43,388 nt of DNA from JAISGQ01 sp045604155 (GTDB lineage: Bacteria; Bacillota; Clostridia; Oscillospirales; Acutalibacteraceae): assembly GCA_045604155.1 (NCBI GenBank), contig JAZUNN010000047.1, forward strand, positions 1-43,388, in the 5' to 3' direction. Within the stretch, counting starts at the first letter, position 1. Every line of letters begins with the position of its first letter. Below, in pieces: positions 24,782 to 32,932 of this stretch. The position numbers and the translations under genes are program-made. Under the pieces are notes generated by a model. It saw only the letters and a program-made list of their open reading frames with translations, had not been told where the DNA came from and did no database searches.

Positions 24782-25429
24782 ATGCTTTTTGATAAACTGA
24801 TTTGGAGCAGTGTTTCTCCTGTCCGCAGAGACTCCACTTACATAACTCTTGAATATGTTCTTAACGATCTCGGTGTTTTCTGCAAAGGCGAGCAGCGCAC
24901 AGACGACATCGGCTATGCCATGTCACGCATCGGCTCTCCTCTTGGACTTACCGCTGTTGAAGGCTGTGACTATGCTGCAAAATCCCTTGGCAGAATTGTC
25001 ATCCTCTGGCATAAGGTAACTGATGTTCAGGAGGATAACGAAAAGGGTGCTGTTATTGTGTGCGGCAACGCAAAGGATCGTATCATAATCCAGTGTGACC
25101 CTTCCAACAAGGCTGATCTTCTTTCAAGAATTGATTCCATGCGCCAGTTCTGTCCCTCAAGTGCCGATGCTGACGAAAAGGCTGCAGCATGGATGGCTTG
25201 GGCAAATGATAAAAATATACCCAATCCCTTTGCCCCTCTCGATGAGCTTATTGAAGCTGAACGTGCTCAGATTGAAAACAGAAGCTTTTCTCAGACTCAG
25301 CTTGAAAACACCATGCTTTATCCCGATTTTTCTGCTCCTGCACCTGAAGATGCTCCCGTATGTCAAAACTGCGGCGCACCTCTTAAAACGGGGGCAAAAT
25401 TCTGTACCCAGTGCGGAACCAAGTTATAA
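24782..25429 (+). CDS. Hypothetical protein with C-terminal zinc ribbon
   Basis: 215 aa. No recognised N-terminal domain; residues 1-120 look globular (alpha/beta) with no signal peptide. The end carries a zinc ribbon C194, C197, C208, C211 (CQNCGAPLKTGAKFCTQCG), the zinc_ribbon_2 type seen on many Firmicute proteins of unknown role. GGAGG 8 bp before the ATG. Stands alone between terminators. Cytoplasmic; function not known. Confidence 0.8.
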   Translation: MLFDKLIWSSVSPVRRDSTYITLEYVLNDLGVFCKGEQRTDDIGYAMSRIGSPLGLTAVEGCDYAAKSLGRIVILWHKVTDVQEDNEKGAVIVCGNAKDRIIIQCDPSNKADLLSRIDSMRQFCPSSADADEKAAAWMAWANDKNIPNPFAPLDELIEAERAQIENRSFSQTQLENTMLYPDFSAPAPEDAPVCQNCGAPLKTGAKFCTQCGTKL

Positions 25430-25437
25430 TCAATTTA

Positions 25438-25471
25438 CAGGATGTTTCAAAACGGAACATCCTGTTTTTTT
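25438..25471 (+). terminator. Terminator after the zinc-ribbon gene
   Basis: CAGGATGTT pairs with AACATCCTG, followed by seven T. Confidence 0.9.
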
Positions 25472-25558
25472 ATTTCCGGTAATTTTCTCCAACCTTTTAG
25501 CGCTTTAACGTGTTTTATTATTGAGCAGCTCAATTAGAAAGATATGGAGGAAATGAAG

Positions 25559-27157
25559 ATGAAAAAGAATTTATCCAAAATATTATCATTGATTCTGGCA
25601 CTTGTAATCCTTATCGCAGCTCTGGCAGGCTGCGGATTAAAGCAGGAAAACTACGTATCTGACGGTGCATATATTGAAGCACCCGTAATGTATGAAGCCA
25701 CCTCTGAAAGCTTCGTTGAATACGATTATTCCTATCCTCAGGTTGAGCACAACACTGAAGAATACAGCGCAATTACCGAAAACAGATATCTGTCTGCAGC
25801 CGTAAATCCCCTCTCCACCTTTTCTGCAGATGTTGATACCGCTTCCTATTCCAATGTACGCAGATATATAGATGACAGAAAGCTTCCTCCTGAAGATGCT
25901 GTACGCATTGAGGAACTTTTAAACTACTTTTCCTATGATTACCCCGAGCCCGAAAACGGTGAGCCATTCTCTGTAACCACCGAGATTTCCGCCTGCCCCT
26001 GGAATGAAGACAGCGAGCTTATGCTTATCGGTCTGCAGGCAGAAAAGCCCGATACAGACTCTCTTCCCTCTTCAAACCTTGTTTTCCTTATTGATGTATC
26101 AGGCTCCATGGATTCTCACGACAAGCTGCCTCTTGTAAAGGAAGCCTTCAATCTTCTTACCGAGCAGCTTTCCGAAAACGACAGAATTTCTATTGTCACC
26201 TACGCTTCAAGCGACAAGGTCGTCCTTGAGGGCGCAACAGGAAACGAAAAGCAGGCTATAACCGATGCAATAAACACCCTTGAAGCAGGCGGCTCTACCG
26301 CAGGCTCAAAGGGTATAACAACCGCCTATGAGATCGCTGAGCGTTACTTCATTGAAGGCGGCAACAACAGAATAATCCTCGCTACCGACGGCGACCTGAA
26401 TGTGGGAACAACAAGCGAAGGCGAGCTTAAAAGACTTGTTGAAGAAAAGCGCGAAGACGGCGTATTTCTCTCGGTCATGGGCTTCGGCACAGGCAATATT
26501 AAGGATAACAAAATGGAGACTCTTGCCGATAACGGCAACGGCAGCTATTACTATATTGATTCAAAGGCCGAGGCACGGAAGGTGCTTATGGAAGAACTGG
26601 GCGGCACTCTCTTCACCGTCGCAAAGGACGTAAAGTTCCAGGTGGAATTTAATCCTTCCGTTGTAAAGGGGTATCGTCTTATCGGTTATGAAAACAGACT
26701 TCTCAATGACGAGGATTTCAATGACGACACCAAGGACGCAGGCGAAATCGGCGCAGGTCACAGAGTAACCGTACTCTATGAGATAGTTACAGTTGATTCT
26801 CCTATTGAGATATACTCCCCTGAGCTCACCTATCAGACATCCGAAAACAGTACAAGTGACGATTATCTCACAGTAAATATCCGTTATAAGGAGCCCGATG
26901 AAGACGAAAGCAAGCTTCTTTCCTATCCCGTCGGTCAGGATAAATATACCGATACTCCTTCTGATGATTTTGTGTTTGCATCTGCTGTTGCTCAGTACGG
27001 TATGCTTCTGAGAGATTCCGAATATATCGGCACTGCAAGCTATGAGGGTGTTCTTTCCCAGCTTGATTCAAGAAACAATCTCCTCTCCGATGACTACCGC
27101 ACCGATTTTTACAGAATCGTTGAGGATACTATGCACATCGCAGAGCTTGAAAACTAA
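25559..27157 (+). CDS. YfbK-type von Willebrand factor A-domain lipoprotein
   Basis: 532 aa. Lipoprotein signal ending LIAALAGCG. N-terminal vWF_A-associated domain (about 45-150, with NPLSTFSADVDTASYSNVRRY and RIEELLNYFSYDYP), a vWA domain with the MIDAS motif D179-x-S181-x-S183 (LIDVSGSMDS), and a C-terminal DUF3520-type region from about 385. Such proteins bind metal-dependent protein partners at the surface. The preferred start is the ATG at 25559, 8 bp after GGAGG; ATGs at 25544 and 25553 are in frame but badly spaced. Ligand unknown. Confidence 0.9.
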   Translation: MKKNLSKILSLILALVILIAALAGCGLKQENYVSDGAYIEAPVMYEATSESFVEYDYSYPQVEHNTEEYSAITENRYLSAAVNPLSTFSADVDTASYSNVRRYIDDRKLPPEDAVRIEELLNYFSYDYPEPENGEPFSVTTEISACPWNEDSELMLIGLQAEKPDTDSLPSSNLVFLIDVSGSMDSHDKLPLVKEAFNLLTEQLSENDRISIVTYASSDKVVLEGATGNEKQAITDAINTLEAGGSTAGSKGITTAYEIAERYFIEGGNNRIILATDGDLNVGTTSEGELKRLVEEKREDGVFLSVMGFGTGNIKDNKMETLADNGNGSYYYIDSKAEARKVLMEELGGTLFTVAKDVKFQVEFNPSVVKGYRLIGYENRLLNDEDFNDDTKDAGEIGAGHRVTVLYEIVTVDSPIEIYSPELTYQTSENSTSDDYLTVNIRYKEPDEDESKLLSYPVGQDKYTDTPSDDFVFASAVAQYGMLLRDSEYIGTASYEGVLSQLDSRNNLLSDDYRTDFYRIVEDTMHIAELEN

Positions 27158-27177
27158 GTAAAGCACTTTTAGTCCAA

Positions 27178-27205
27178 AGAGCCTGTCCTGATACGGACAG
27201 GCTCT
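27178..27205 (+). terminator. Hairpin after the vWA gene (no T tract)
   Basis: Perfect 11-bp arms AGAGCCTGTCC and GGACAGGCTCT with a six-base loop, 20 bp after the stop. No T run follows, so it may protect the mRNA 3' end rather than stop transcription. Confidence 0.55.
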
Positions 27206-27266
27206 CGGATTGTCGAAGAAACTCCTTAATGACTCCCTCATCAGTTTAACCATGCCGTTTTGACTA

Positions 27267-27314
27267 CCCCTCAGTCAGCTTCCCTGACAGCTCCCCTGAC
27301 AAGAGGAGCCAAGG
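27267..27314. repeat. Interspersed palindromic repeat element
   Basis: The stretch starting CCCCTCAGTCAGCTTC and ending GGAGCCAAGG has two small inverted repeats (GTCAG/CTGAC and GCTCC/GGAGC). It resembles the CCTCAGTC...GGGGAGCC element scattered between genes in many Ruminococcus and Faecalibacterium genomes (from memory; not searched here). Confidence 0.55.
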
Positions 27315-27404
27315 ACACGGATTTATATAAATTTTTCTTTATCATGAGCAAAAACGCCTTTATAATGTGTTTTATGTATAAGAAAGATAAAAGGAGCGTT
27401 TTTC

Positions 27405-27914
27405 ATGAAAAGAGTATTTGCTGTTATTATCGCCATTATGCTGTTTGCCCTTTGCGGCTGCTCCGGGCAGAAGACATACTCCCTCGAAGAAGTGCAGAAG
27501 ACCGTTGATGATTTCTTCGGTATGGAATACACTGTTTCAGAGTTGAATGATTATGAAATTTATGGTGTCGACAGCGTTACGGAAATCTATATAAATGCGT
27601 ATGACTACGATGTTAAGTTTGATATCATTTGTATAAATGTGTTTGATAAAGAAAAAGAAGCAAAAGCATATTTAGAGAAGTTCAAAAACAATGAATTTCG
27701 TCGCTTCCATACAACAAAAGAAGATTGCGGAGACAATTATTGCCTTGCATTGGACTACGGATACTGCGATGTAGGAGCTAAAATGTGTATATACCAAAAA
27801 CACAATCTGACAATCAGTGTCTGGGCAGTTTACGGCGATAATGAAAGCGTTAAAAAGATCCTTAATAGCTTTTTAAATGACGATATCCCTAAGTTTTTTG
27901 ATGCACTTGGGTGA
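27405..27914 (+). CDS. Small lipoprotein, array member 1
   Basis: 169 aa, unknown family. Lipoprotein signal MKRVFAVIIAIMLFALCGC (Cys19), then YSLEEVQKTVDDFFGMEYTVSE, a charged middle (VFDKEKEAKAYLEKFKNNE), a GDNYC motif, and the ending NDDIPKFFDALG. It is the first of six head-to-tail paralogues (27405-30562) of 165-180 aa sharing this plan: lipobox, Y[ST]-x2-[DE]V start, DA-x2-[FY][FL] helix, G-x-N-[YF]C motif, and a [DN]-x-[LIV]PK-[FIA]-x-D ending. AAAAGGAGCG precedes the ATG; a TATAAT lies at 27361-27366 without a clear -35. Anchored outside the membrane; role not known. Confidence 0.85.
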   Translation: MKRVFAVIIAIMLFALCGCSGQKTYSLEEVQKTVDDFFGMEYTVSELNDYEIYGVDSVTEIYINAYDYDVKFDIICINVFDKEKEAKAYLEKFKNNEFRRFHTTKEDCGDNYCLALDYGYCDVGAKMCIYQKHNLTISVWAVYGDNESVKKILNSFLNDDIPKFFDALG

Positions 27915-27928
27915 AAGGAGAAATTAAA

Positions 27929-28432
27929 ATGAAAAGAGTATTGGTTGTATTAATGTGCGTCATTATGTTCCTGCTTTCAGGCTGTGAGGGCGCAGGCGGA
28001 AAGCACTCTGTTGAAGATGTTGAAAAGGCAGTTTCTGATTTCATCGGATTAAAATACAGCGTAGAAAGACTTGACGGCAATAATTATCTTGAAGCGGATA
28101 ACTGTACAGGAATTTTCATGACCACCTTCAATGTAAATAAAGAATACAAATTCGGTACTTTTACTGCACTTGTTTTTGACAGTCAGTCAGATGCAAATTC
28201 ATATTTTGAGAAAATTATGAATAATGAGCTTGACTTCATGTACTTGCAAGAACACGGCAGTAACTATTGCTACTGCAATGATCAGGTAATATGCGACGCA
28301 TTCATCAAATACCATTTTTATATTAAGGATAATGTGGTTTTTGTTACCGATTATTCCACATCGGAAAAGCACAAATCGTTCCGTGATTTTTGCGATAATG
28401 ATCTCCCGAAGTTTGCAGATTCTCTTGATTGA
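27929..28432 (+). CDS. Small lipoprotein, array member 2
   Basis: 167 aa. Lipoprotein signal MKRVLVVLMCVIMFLLSGC. The middle (RLDGNNYLEADNCTGIFM) and the C-terminal part (HGSNYCYCNDQVICDAFIKYHFYIKDNVVFVT) are nearly identical in both protein and DNA to array member 3. The start is the ATG after GAAAGGAG, 12 bp after the previous stop; an in-frame ATG six codons earlier overlaps the previous gene and has no ribosome binding site of its own. Unknown function. Confidence 0.85.
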   Translation: MKRVLVVLMCVIMFLLSGCEGAGGKHSVEDVEKAVSDFIGLKYSVERLDGNNYLEADNCTGIFMTTFNVNKEYKFGTFTALVFDSQSDANSYFEKIMNNELDFMYLQEHGSNYCYCNDQVICDAFIKYHFYIKDNVVFVTDYSTSEKHKSFRDFCDNDLPKFADSLD

Positions 28433-28446
28433 AAGGAGAATCAGAT

Positions 28447-28944
28447 ATGAAAAAGATAATTGCTATAATTTTAGCAGCCATGCTTCTTCTGCTCTGCGGA
28501 TGTTCAGATAATCAGAAATACTCAGCAGAAGATGTTGAAAAGGCAGTTTATGATTCCATCGGTTTTGAATACATTGTAATTAGACTTGACGGCAATAATT
28601 ATCTCGAAGCAGATAACTGTACAGAGATTTACATGGATACTTATAAAAACAATAGTTCCAAATTCAGTTCTTTTGCTGCACTTGTTTTTGACCGTCGGTC
28701 AGATGCAAAATCATTTTTTAATAAAATCAGAAATGATGAGCTTTACATCATGTACTCATACGAACACGGCAGTAACTATTGCTACTGCAATGATCAGGTA
28801 ATATGCGATGCATTCATCACATACCATTTTTATCTGAAGGATAATGTGGTTTTTGTTACCAGTTACTCTGAATCGAAAAAAACTGAGTCATTCCGTGATT
28901 TTTGCGATAACGATGTTCCGAAAATCGCAGACTCCCTTGATTGA
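28447..28944 (+). CDS. Small lipoprotein, array member 3 (mosaic)
   Basis: 165 aa. Its signal peptide and first 35 residues (AAMLLLLCGCSDNQKYSA) match array member 4 almost exactly, while its middle and C-terminal part match array member 2, so it appears to be a recombinant of its neighbours. Start ATG follows GAAAGGAG. Same general plan as member 1. Unknown function. Confidence 0.85.
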   Translation: MKKIIAIILAAMLLLLCGCSDNQKYSAEDVEKAVYDSIGFEYIVIRLDGNNYLEADNCTEIYMDTYKNNSSKFSSFAALVFDRRSDAKSFFNKIRNDELYIMYSYEHGSNYCYCNDQVICDAFITYHFYLKDNVVFVTSYSESKKTESFRDFCDNDVPKIADSLD

Positions 28945-28959
28945 AAGGAGAAATAACAT

Positions 28960-29475
28960 ATGAAAAGGATAATTGCAATAATTTTAGCAGCCATGCTTCT
29001 TCTGCTCTGCGGATGTTCAGATAATCAGAAATACTCGGCAGCAGATGTTGAGAAAGCCGCCGACAATTTCTTCGATATAGAACACACTGTTTCGAAAGAA
29101 AAAGTCAGAGATTTTGAAGATATAACCGAAATTCATATAAACGGTTATAATTATGATGTCAGTTTTGAAGATGTATTCATTTATGTATTCGATAGCAAAA
29201 AGGATGCTGTAACCTTCCTGGAAAAACATAAAAACGAAGAATACTCAGGGATTGATTCTTTGGATAACGGAGATAACTATTGCCATGCATTTGATCACAA
29301 TGCTGTCACCGATATAATGTGCGAAATTCACCTGTATCAGGATAACAATGTGGTATTTTGCGCCAGTGAATTTTTCGGCACCAGTTTTTCAAAAGCTGAG
29401 GAAGAAGCCAGAGAGAAGAACTTCTACAGCTTCATTGAAAATGATATTCCCAAGTTTTTTGATACTCTTGATTGA
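28960..29475 (+). CDS. Small lipoprotein, array member 4
   Basis: 171 aa. Signal MKRIIAIILAAMLLLLCGC, 5' end shared with member 3, but the body (DNFFDIEHTVSKEKVRDFEDITEIHINGYNYDVSFEDVFIYVFDSKKDA) is closer to member 1, including the GDNYC motif and the ending ENDIPKFFDTLD. GAAAGGAG lies 8 bp before the ATG. Unknown function. Confidence 0.85.
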   Translation: MKRIIAIILAAMLLLLCGCSDNQKYSAADVEKAADNFFDIEHTVSKEKVRDFEDITEIHINGYNYDVSFEDVFIYVFDSKKDAVTFLEKHKNEEYSGIDSLDNGDNYCHAFDHNAVTDIMCEIHLYQDNNVVFCASEFFGTSFSKAEEEAREKNFYSFIENDIPKFFDTLD

Positions 29476-29489
29476 AAGGTGCATCAGAT

Positions 29490-30032
29490 ATGAAAAAAAT
29501 ATTTGTAATTATTCTTTGTGTGCTGATGCTCATGCTTGCAGGCTGCTCAAATGGGAAATATTCCCTTTCTGATGTAAAAAATGCATTATCTGCATATTCG
29601 GGCGTGACAAATGAATCACCGTCAGAAAATCTGATAAATTGGTATAATGCAGACGGTGCTGCGGATATTATCCATGCCGCCTCAAAGGATGACCCCGATT
29701 TTCACAATATGACTGTCTTTGTTTTCAAATCTTCCGGCAAGGCTGAAAATTTCTTCAACAGCTACAAAAACGAGGAAAGACAGTACATCTATCTTAATGA
29801 CAGCGGAGAAAATTTCTGCTATCTTGACGACTACAACTACTGCGATGCCTATGGCGAAATCTATCTTTACATTGAAGATAACGTAGTTTTCATGTGCGAA
29901 GAGGTGTACGGCTGCTGGTACTCCTCCGAGGATGAAGCTCAGCAGCTGAATAATTCAAACGCAAAGCGCCGTGAGACTTACCTTGATTTCTGCAAAAACG
30001 ACCTTCCAAAGATTGCCGATTCTATTGACTGA
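29490..30032 (+). CDS. Small lipoprotein, array member 5
   Basis: 180 aa. Signal MKKIFVIILCVLMLMLAGC. Divergent start (ALSAYSGVTNESPSENLINWYNADGAADII), then NDSGENFCYLDDYNYCDAYGEIYLYIEDNVVFMCEE, a motif shared with member 6, and ending FCKNDLPKIADSID. GAAAGGTG precedes the ATG. Unknown function. Confidence 0.83.
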   Translation: MKKIFVIILCVLMLMLAGCSNGKYSLSDVKNALSAYSGVTNESPSENLINWYNADGAADIIHAASKDDPDFHNMTVFVFKSSGKAENFFNSYKNEERQYIYLNDSGENFCYLDDYNYCDAYGEIYLYIEDNVVFMCEEVYGCWYSSEDEAQQLNNSNAKRRETYLDFCKNDLPKIADSID

Positions 30033-30046
30033 GAGGAATTATAAAT

Positions 30047-30562
30047 ATGAAAAAAATATTAGCTATATTAATTTGTATTCTTATGCTCACAATCTGTGGT
30101 TGTTCAGAGGGTAAAAATTATTCACTTTCCGATGTAGAAAAAACACTCAGCGATACCTTTGGCTATGAATGCAATGTAATCGAAATCGAATGTCCAACAG
30201 ACAACTCCTGGGGTATTGATGACTGCCATATTGTTCAAGTATACAGCAATGACGATAATAATACACCCTATGATTATCTGGATGTATATGTCTTTGATAT
30301 TCAGAAGGACGCAAAAGCATTTTTCAATAAGTTAGTAAACGAAGAATATGATGGAATCTATGTTAATGACAGCGGCAAGAATTTCTGTCATTTTGATGAT
30401 TTCTATAATTTCTGCGACGCCTACGGCGAAAATTATATTTACATAAAGGATAATGTAATTTTTAAGTGCGAAGAAATGAATGGCTCAAAAGGCAAGCGCC
30501 GTGAGGCTTACCTTGATTTCTGCCATAACACCCTTCCCGAGCTTGCAGATGCACTTGGCTGA
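30047..30562 (+). CDS. Small lipoprotein, array member 6
   Basis: 171 aa. Signal MKKILAILICILMLTICGC, then YSLSDVEKTLSDTFGYECNVIE. Shares NDSGKNFCHFDDFYNFCDAYGENYIYIKDNVIFKCEE and KRREAYLDFC with member 5. GAGAGGAA precedes the ATG. Last of the tandem set; a strong hairpin follows before an ECF sigma gene. Unknown function. Confidence 0.83.
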   Translation: MKKILAILICILMLTICGCSEGKNYSLSDVEKTLSDTFGYECNVIEIECPTDNSWGIDDCHIVQVYSNDDNNTPYDYLDVYVFDIQKDAKAFFNKLVNEEYDGIYVNDSGKNFCHFDDFYNFCDAYGENYIYIKDNVIFKCEEMNGSKGKRREAYLDFCHNTLPELADALG

Positions 30563-30652
30563 TAAAACCAAAAGCCTTCCCATTGAGCAGGCGATGAATA
30601 AATTGAAATACTAATGTTTTGGATTATCTCTCCCTCGTCAGAGAGAGGCAAT

Positions 30653-30693
30653 AAAGCCGATATTTTTTCATGATAACGAAAAATATCGGCTTT
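30653..30693 (+). terminator. Terminator after the lipoprotein array
   Basis: Perfect 15-bp arms AAAGCCGATATTTTT (30653-30667) and AAAAATATCGGCTTT (30679-30693), followed by TATAATT. A smaller TCTCTC/GAGAGA hairpin lies just upstream (30628-30648). Confidence 0.8.
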
Positions 30694-30729
30694 TATAATT
30701 GTGTTATAAGTGAAAGGGGGCTCTTTCAT

Positions 30730-31212
30730 TTGAATTCATACGGTACCGATGAACATATCTCCCGAATCGTAACTGAATACTCAAAAATGCTTTTCAGAAT
30801 AGCATTTACTGTTCTGCATAACGGTGCAGATGCGGAAGATGCCGTGCAGGATGTTTTTATCAGACTCATCGACAGACAGCCTGTTTTCAGGGACAGCGAA
30901 CATGAAAAGGCCTGGCTCATAAGAGTAACTGTCAACACCTCACGGAATATCCGAAAAAAGAACGCAAGGAGCGAATCAGAAAGAGAAATCGGCGTTCAGA
31001 TTGCAAGGTCAGATGCCGAAAGTCTGCTTTCTGCCGTCCTTGAGCTGCCCGAAAAATACAGCACGGTTTTGCACCTGTATTATTACGAAGACTTGCCTAT
31101 AAGGGATATTGCGTCCATTCTCAGGCTGCCTGCGGCAACTGTGGGCACACGTCTTGCAAGAGGAAGAGCAGTATTGAAAGAAAAGCTTAAGGGAGATGGG
31201 TATTTTGATTAG
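30730..31212 (+). CDS. ECF-type RNA polymerase sigma factor
   Basis: 160 aa. Sigma region 2 (about 12-70, MLFRIAFTVLHNGADAEDAVQDVFIRLI) and region 4 HTH (about 105-150, ELPEKYSTVLHLYYYEDLPIRDIASILRLPAATVGTRLARGR). The preferred start is TTG 30730, 9 bp after AGGGGG; an ATG at 30670 in the same frame lies in the terminator hairpin and has no ribosome binding site. Followed with an 8-bp overlap by a membrane protein of anti-sigma layout, so the pair is probably a stress-type regulatory unit. It directs RNA polymerase to a small regulon that cannot be read here; the adjacent lipoproteins are a possible target, a guess. Confidence 0.9.
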   Translation: MNSYGTDEHISRIVTEYSKMLFRIAFTVLHNGADAEDAVQDVFIRLIDRQPVFRDSEHEKAWLIRVTVNTSRNIRKKNARSESEREIGVQIARSDAESLLSAVLELPEKYSTVLHLYYYEDLPIRDIASILRLPAATVGTRLARGRAVLKEKLKGDGYFD

Positions 31213-32014
31213 AAGTCAGTACAGAAACGAATTTGACGGTCTTTCGCCTCGCAGGGACTTTGAAGAAGATACCATAAGGCTTCTGCGGGTGCATCAGGCA
31301 GAAAGGAACAGTATGAAAAACAAAAAACTTATAACAGTGCTCGTATCGGTCATTCTTGCAGTTGTTCTTCTGGCAGGCACTGTCTATGCGGCAGTTAAAC
31401 TGCTGACTCCCTCTCAGGTGGCGGAGAACATCGGTGACCCGCAGCTTGCCGCAGCTTTTGAGTCCGATGATGCTTTTATCATCAACGATACAAAGCAGGC
31501 AGGCGATTATAATGTCACTCTGATGGGCATTGTCAGCGGCAAAAATATAAGCGGCATGGACAGCATAGACACCGACTACAGCTATGTATGCGTGGCAATA
31601 GAGCGCATCGACGGCACTCCTCTTGATGTTCTCGACGGTATTCCCATCAACATCACCCCTCTTGTTTCAGGCTATCAGCCCTGGTGCGTCAATCTGTTCT
31701 CACTGAGCAACGGCGCACACGGTCATGTCAATGACGGCATTTACTATATGCTCTACGGCTTTGAAACTCTTGAAATGTTTGCAGATCATGAGGTTGCTCT
31801 TTATGCCTATTCAGGCAGGATAGCACCGGGTTCAGACATCTTTAGCTTTGACGAGGAAAGCGGTGCCATTGACTATCAGAGCGATTATACAGGTGTCCGT
31901 GCCAAGTTCGACCTGCCTCTCGATGCATCAAAGGCAGACCCTGAGGCAGCCCGTCAGCACCTTGAAGCATCAGGCTTCGTGCTTGATGAAAACGGCAGAC
32001 TCATACTCGAATAA
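31205..32014 (+). CDS. Probable membrane-bound anti-sigma factor
   Basis: 269 aa. Cytoplasmic N-terminus of about 35 residues (RSQYRNEFDGLSPRRDFEEDTIRLL), one membrane span (about 41-61, LITVLVSVILAVVLLAGTVYAAV), and an extracellular domain of about 200 residues with no recognised family. The layout and position after an ECF sigma gene mark it as the partner anti-sigma factor; direct sequence evidence for a sigma-binding motif is weak. TTG 31205 is chosen because GGGAG precedes it by 9 bp; ATG 31196 abuts that site. The stop directly abuts the stop of the convergent replication-initiator gene. Confidence 0.75.
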   Translation: MIRSQYRNEFDGLSPRRDFEEDTIRLLRVHQAERNSMKNKKLITVLVSVILAVVLLAGTVYAAVKLLTPSQVAENIGDPQLAAAFESDDAFIINDTKQAGDYNVTLMGIVSGKNISGMDSIDTDYSYVCVAIERIDGTPLDVLDGIPINITPLVSGYQPWCVNLFSLSNGAHGHVNDGIYYMLYGFETLEMFADHEVALYAYSGRIAPGSDIFSFDEESGAIDYQSDYTGVRAKFDLPLDASKADPEAARQHLEASGFVLDENGRLILE

Positions 32015-32818
32015 TCACGAAAAATCAGCCCTTACCTCGGCCAGATAGTAATTATCCATGGTTGCAGGTGCATTGAACAGCGCAGAGATCATATAGGCTT
32101 TTATGTCTCTGATCCTTGCGCTGTTCTTTTTCATGCACTCAAGGACATATTCGATATGTTCACAGCGAAGGCTCATCATGCGCTTGTGCACAAGACTTCT
32201 TGGCTGATCTTTTCCGCCGATTCTGATTATCGGCTCACGGCAGCACATGATTTCAGTTACTATGCTGATAATCTCCTTAAGAATATCTCTGTCGACTCGC
32301 TCTGACAGTATGTCGTATTCCATACTCAGCTTTACCTGCTCTTCGATTTCGTCAGCATCGATCTCCATGATAGATGATTCAGTATAACTCTTTTCAGTCT
32401 GATTATATTCAGTATAATTTACCACTGAATTATCGTGCTCCGAAGCCTGATTTTTTCGTGGTTTGGAACAGGATTTCTTCCCATTCTGAAACCCGATTTC
32501 CTCAGGGGTTCTAAGGTAGATTTTATAAGCCTTGCATAATCCCTGACGCTTTCTCTCTATAAGATCAGCATCTTCTATCTCTTTGAAAAGCTTTCTGATT
32601 TTATCTTCGCAGAAACCAAGGAGATCCGACGCCTGGCTGACAGGATAATAAATATATATTCTCCCCTTCTCGTCATACCATCCGTTCGTATCAGACAGAC
32701 ACATTCTGTCAAGCAGAATTGAATATAGAATTTTTGCGTCCGTTGATATCCCCCCGAATCTTTTGTTTGTGAAAAACGCTCTTGGCAAACGATAGAATGA
32801 ATTGAACATACCTTCCAT
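32015..32818 (-). CDS. RepA_N-like replication initiator protein
   Basis: 267 aa. Residues 1-110 match the RepA_N initiator domain (FYRLPRAFFTNKRFGGISTDAKILYSILLDRMCLSDTNGWYDEKGRIYIYYPVSQASDLLGFCEDKIRKLFKEIEDADLIERKR; the start of this string is the family hallmark). A Ser/Glu-rich linker (about 125-165) leads to a C-terminal DUF6017-type domain. Such proteins start replication of Firmicute plasmids and integrative elements. Here it stands alone: no integrase, relaxase, ParA or origin repeats nearby. Its promoter carries a LexA box. It may be a remnant of an element or a domesticated gene. ATG 32818 follows GGTGAG closely. Confidence 0.85.
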   Translation of the reverse strand: MEGMFNSFYRLPRAFFTNKRFGGISTDAKILYSILLDRMCLSDTNGWYDEKGRIYIYYPVSQASDLLGFCEDKIRKLFKEIEDADLIERKRQGLCKAYKIYLRTPEEIGFQNGKKSCSKPRKNQASEHDNSVVNYTEYNQTEKSYTESSIMEIDADEIEEQVKLSMEYDILSERVDRDILKEIISIVTEIMCCREPIIRIGGKDQPRSLVHKRMMSLRCEHIEYVLECMKKNSARIRDIKAYMISALFNAPATMDNYYLAEVRADFS

Positions 32819-32918
32819 ATGCTCACCGTCAATTTGGATATTAATGGCACTTTACCTCTTTTCTTTTGTTTTTTGCGATAGAGAGAGCGGTTTCTATCAC
32901 AAAACAAATATACATTAT

Positions 32919-32932
32919 CGAACATATGTTTG
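32919..32932. promoter_or_regulatory. LexA (SOS) box
   Basis: CGAACATATGTTTG fits the Bacillus-type LexA consensus CGAACRNRYGTTYG at every position. It overlaps the -10 box of the leftward initiator promoter. Confidence 0.75.

Noticed and set aside
27405..30562. CRISPR-like or iteron array because of repeated spacers
   Set aside because: The repeats are about 500 bp apart and are the ribosome binding sites and signal-peptide codons of paralogous genes.
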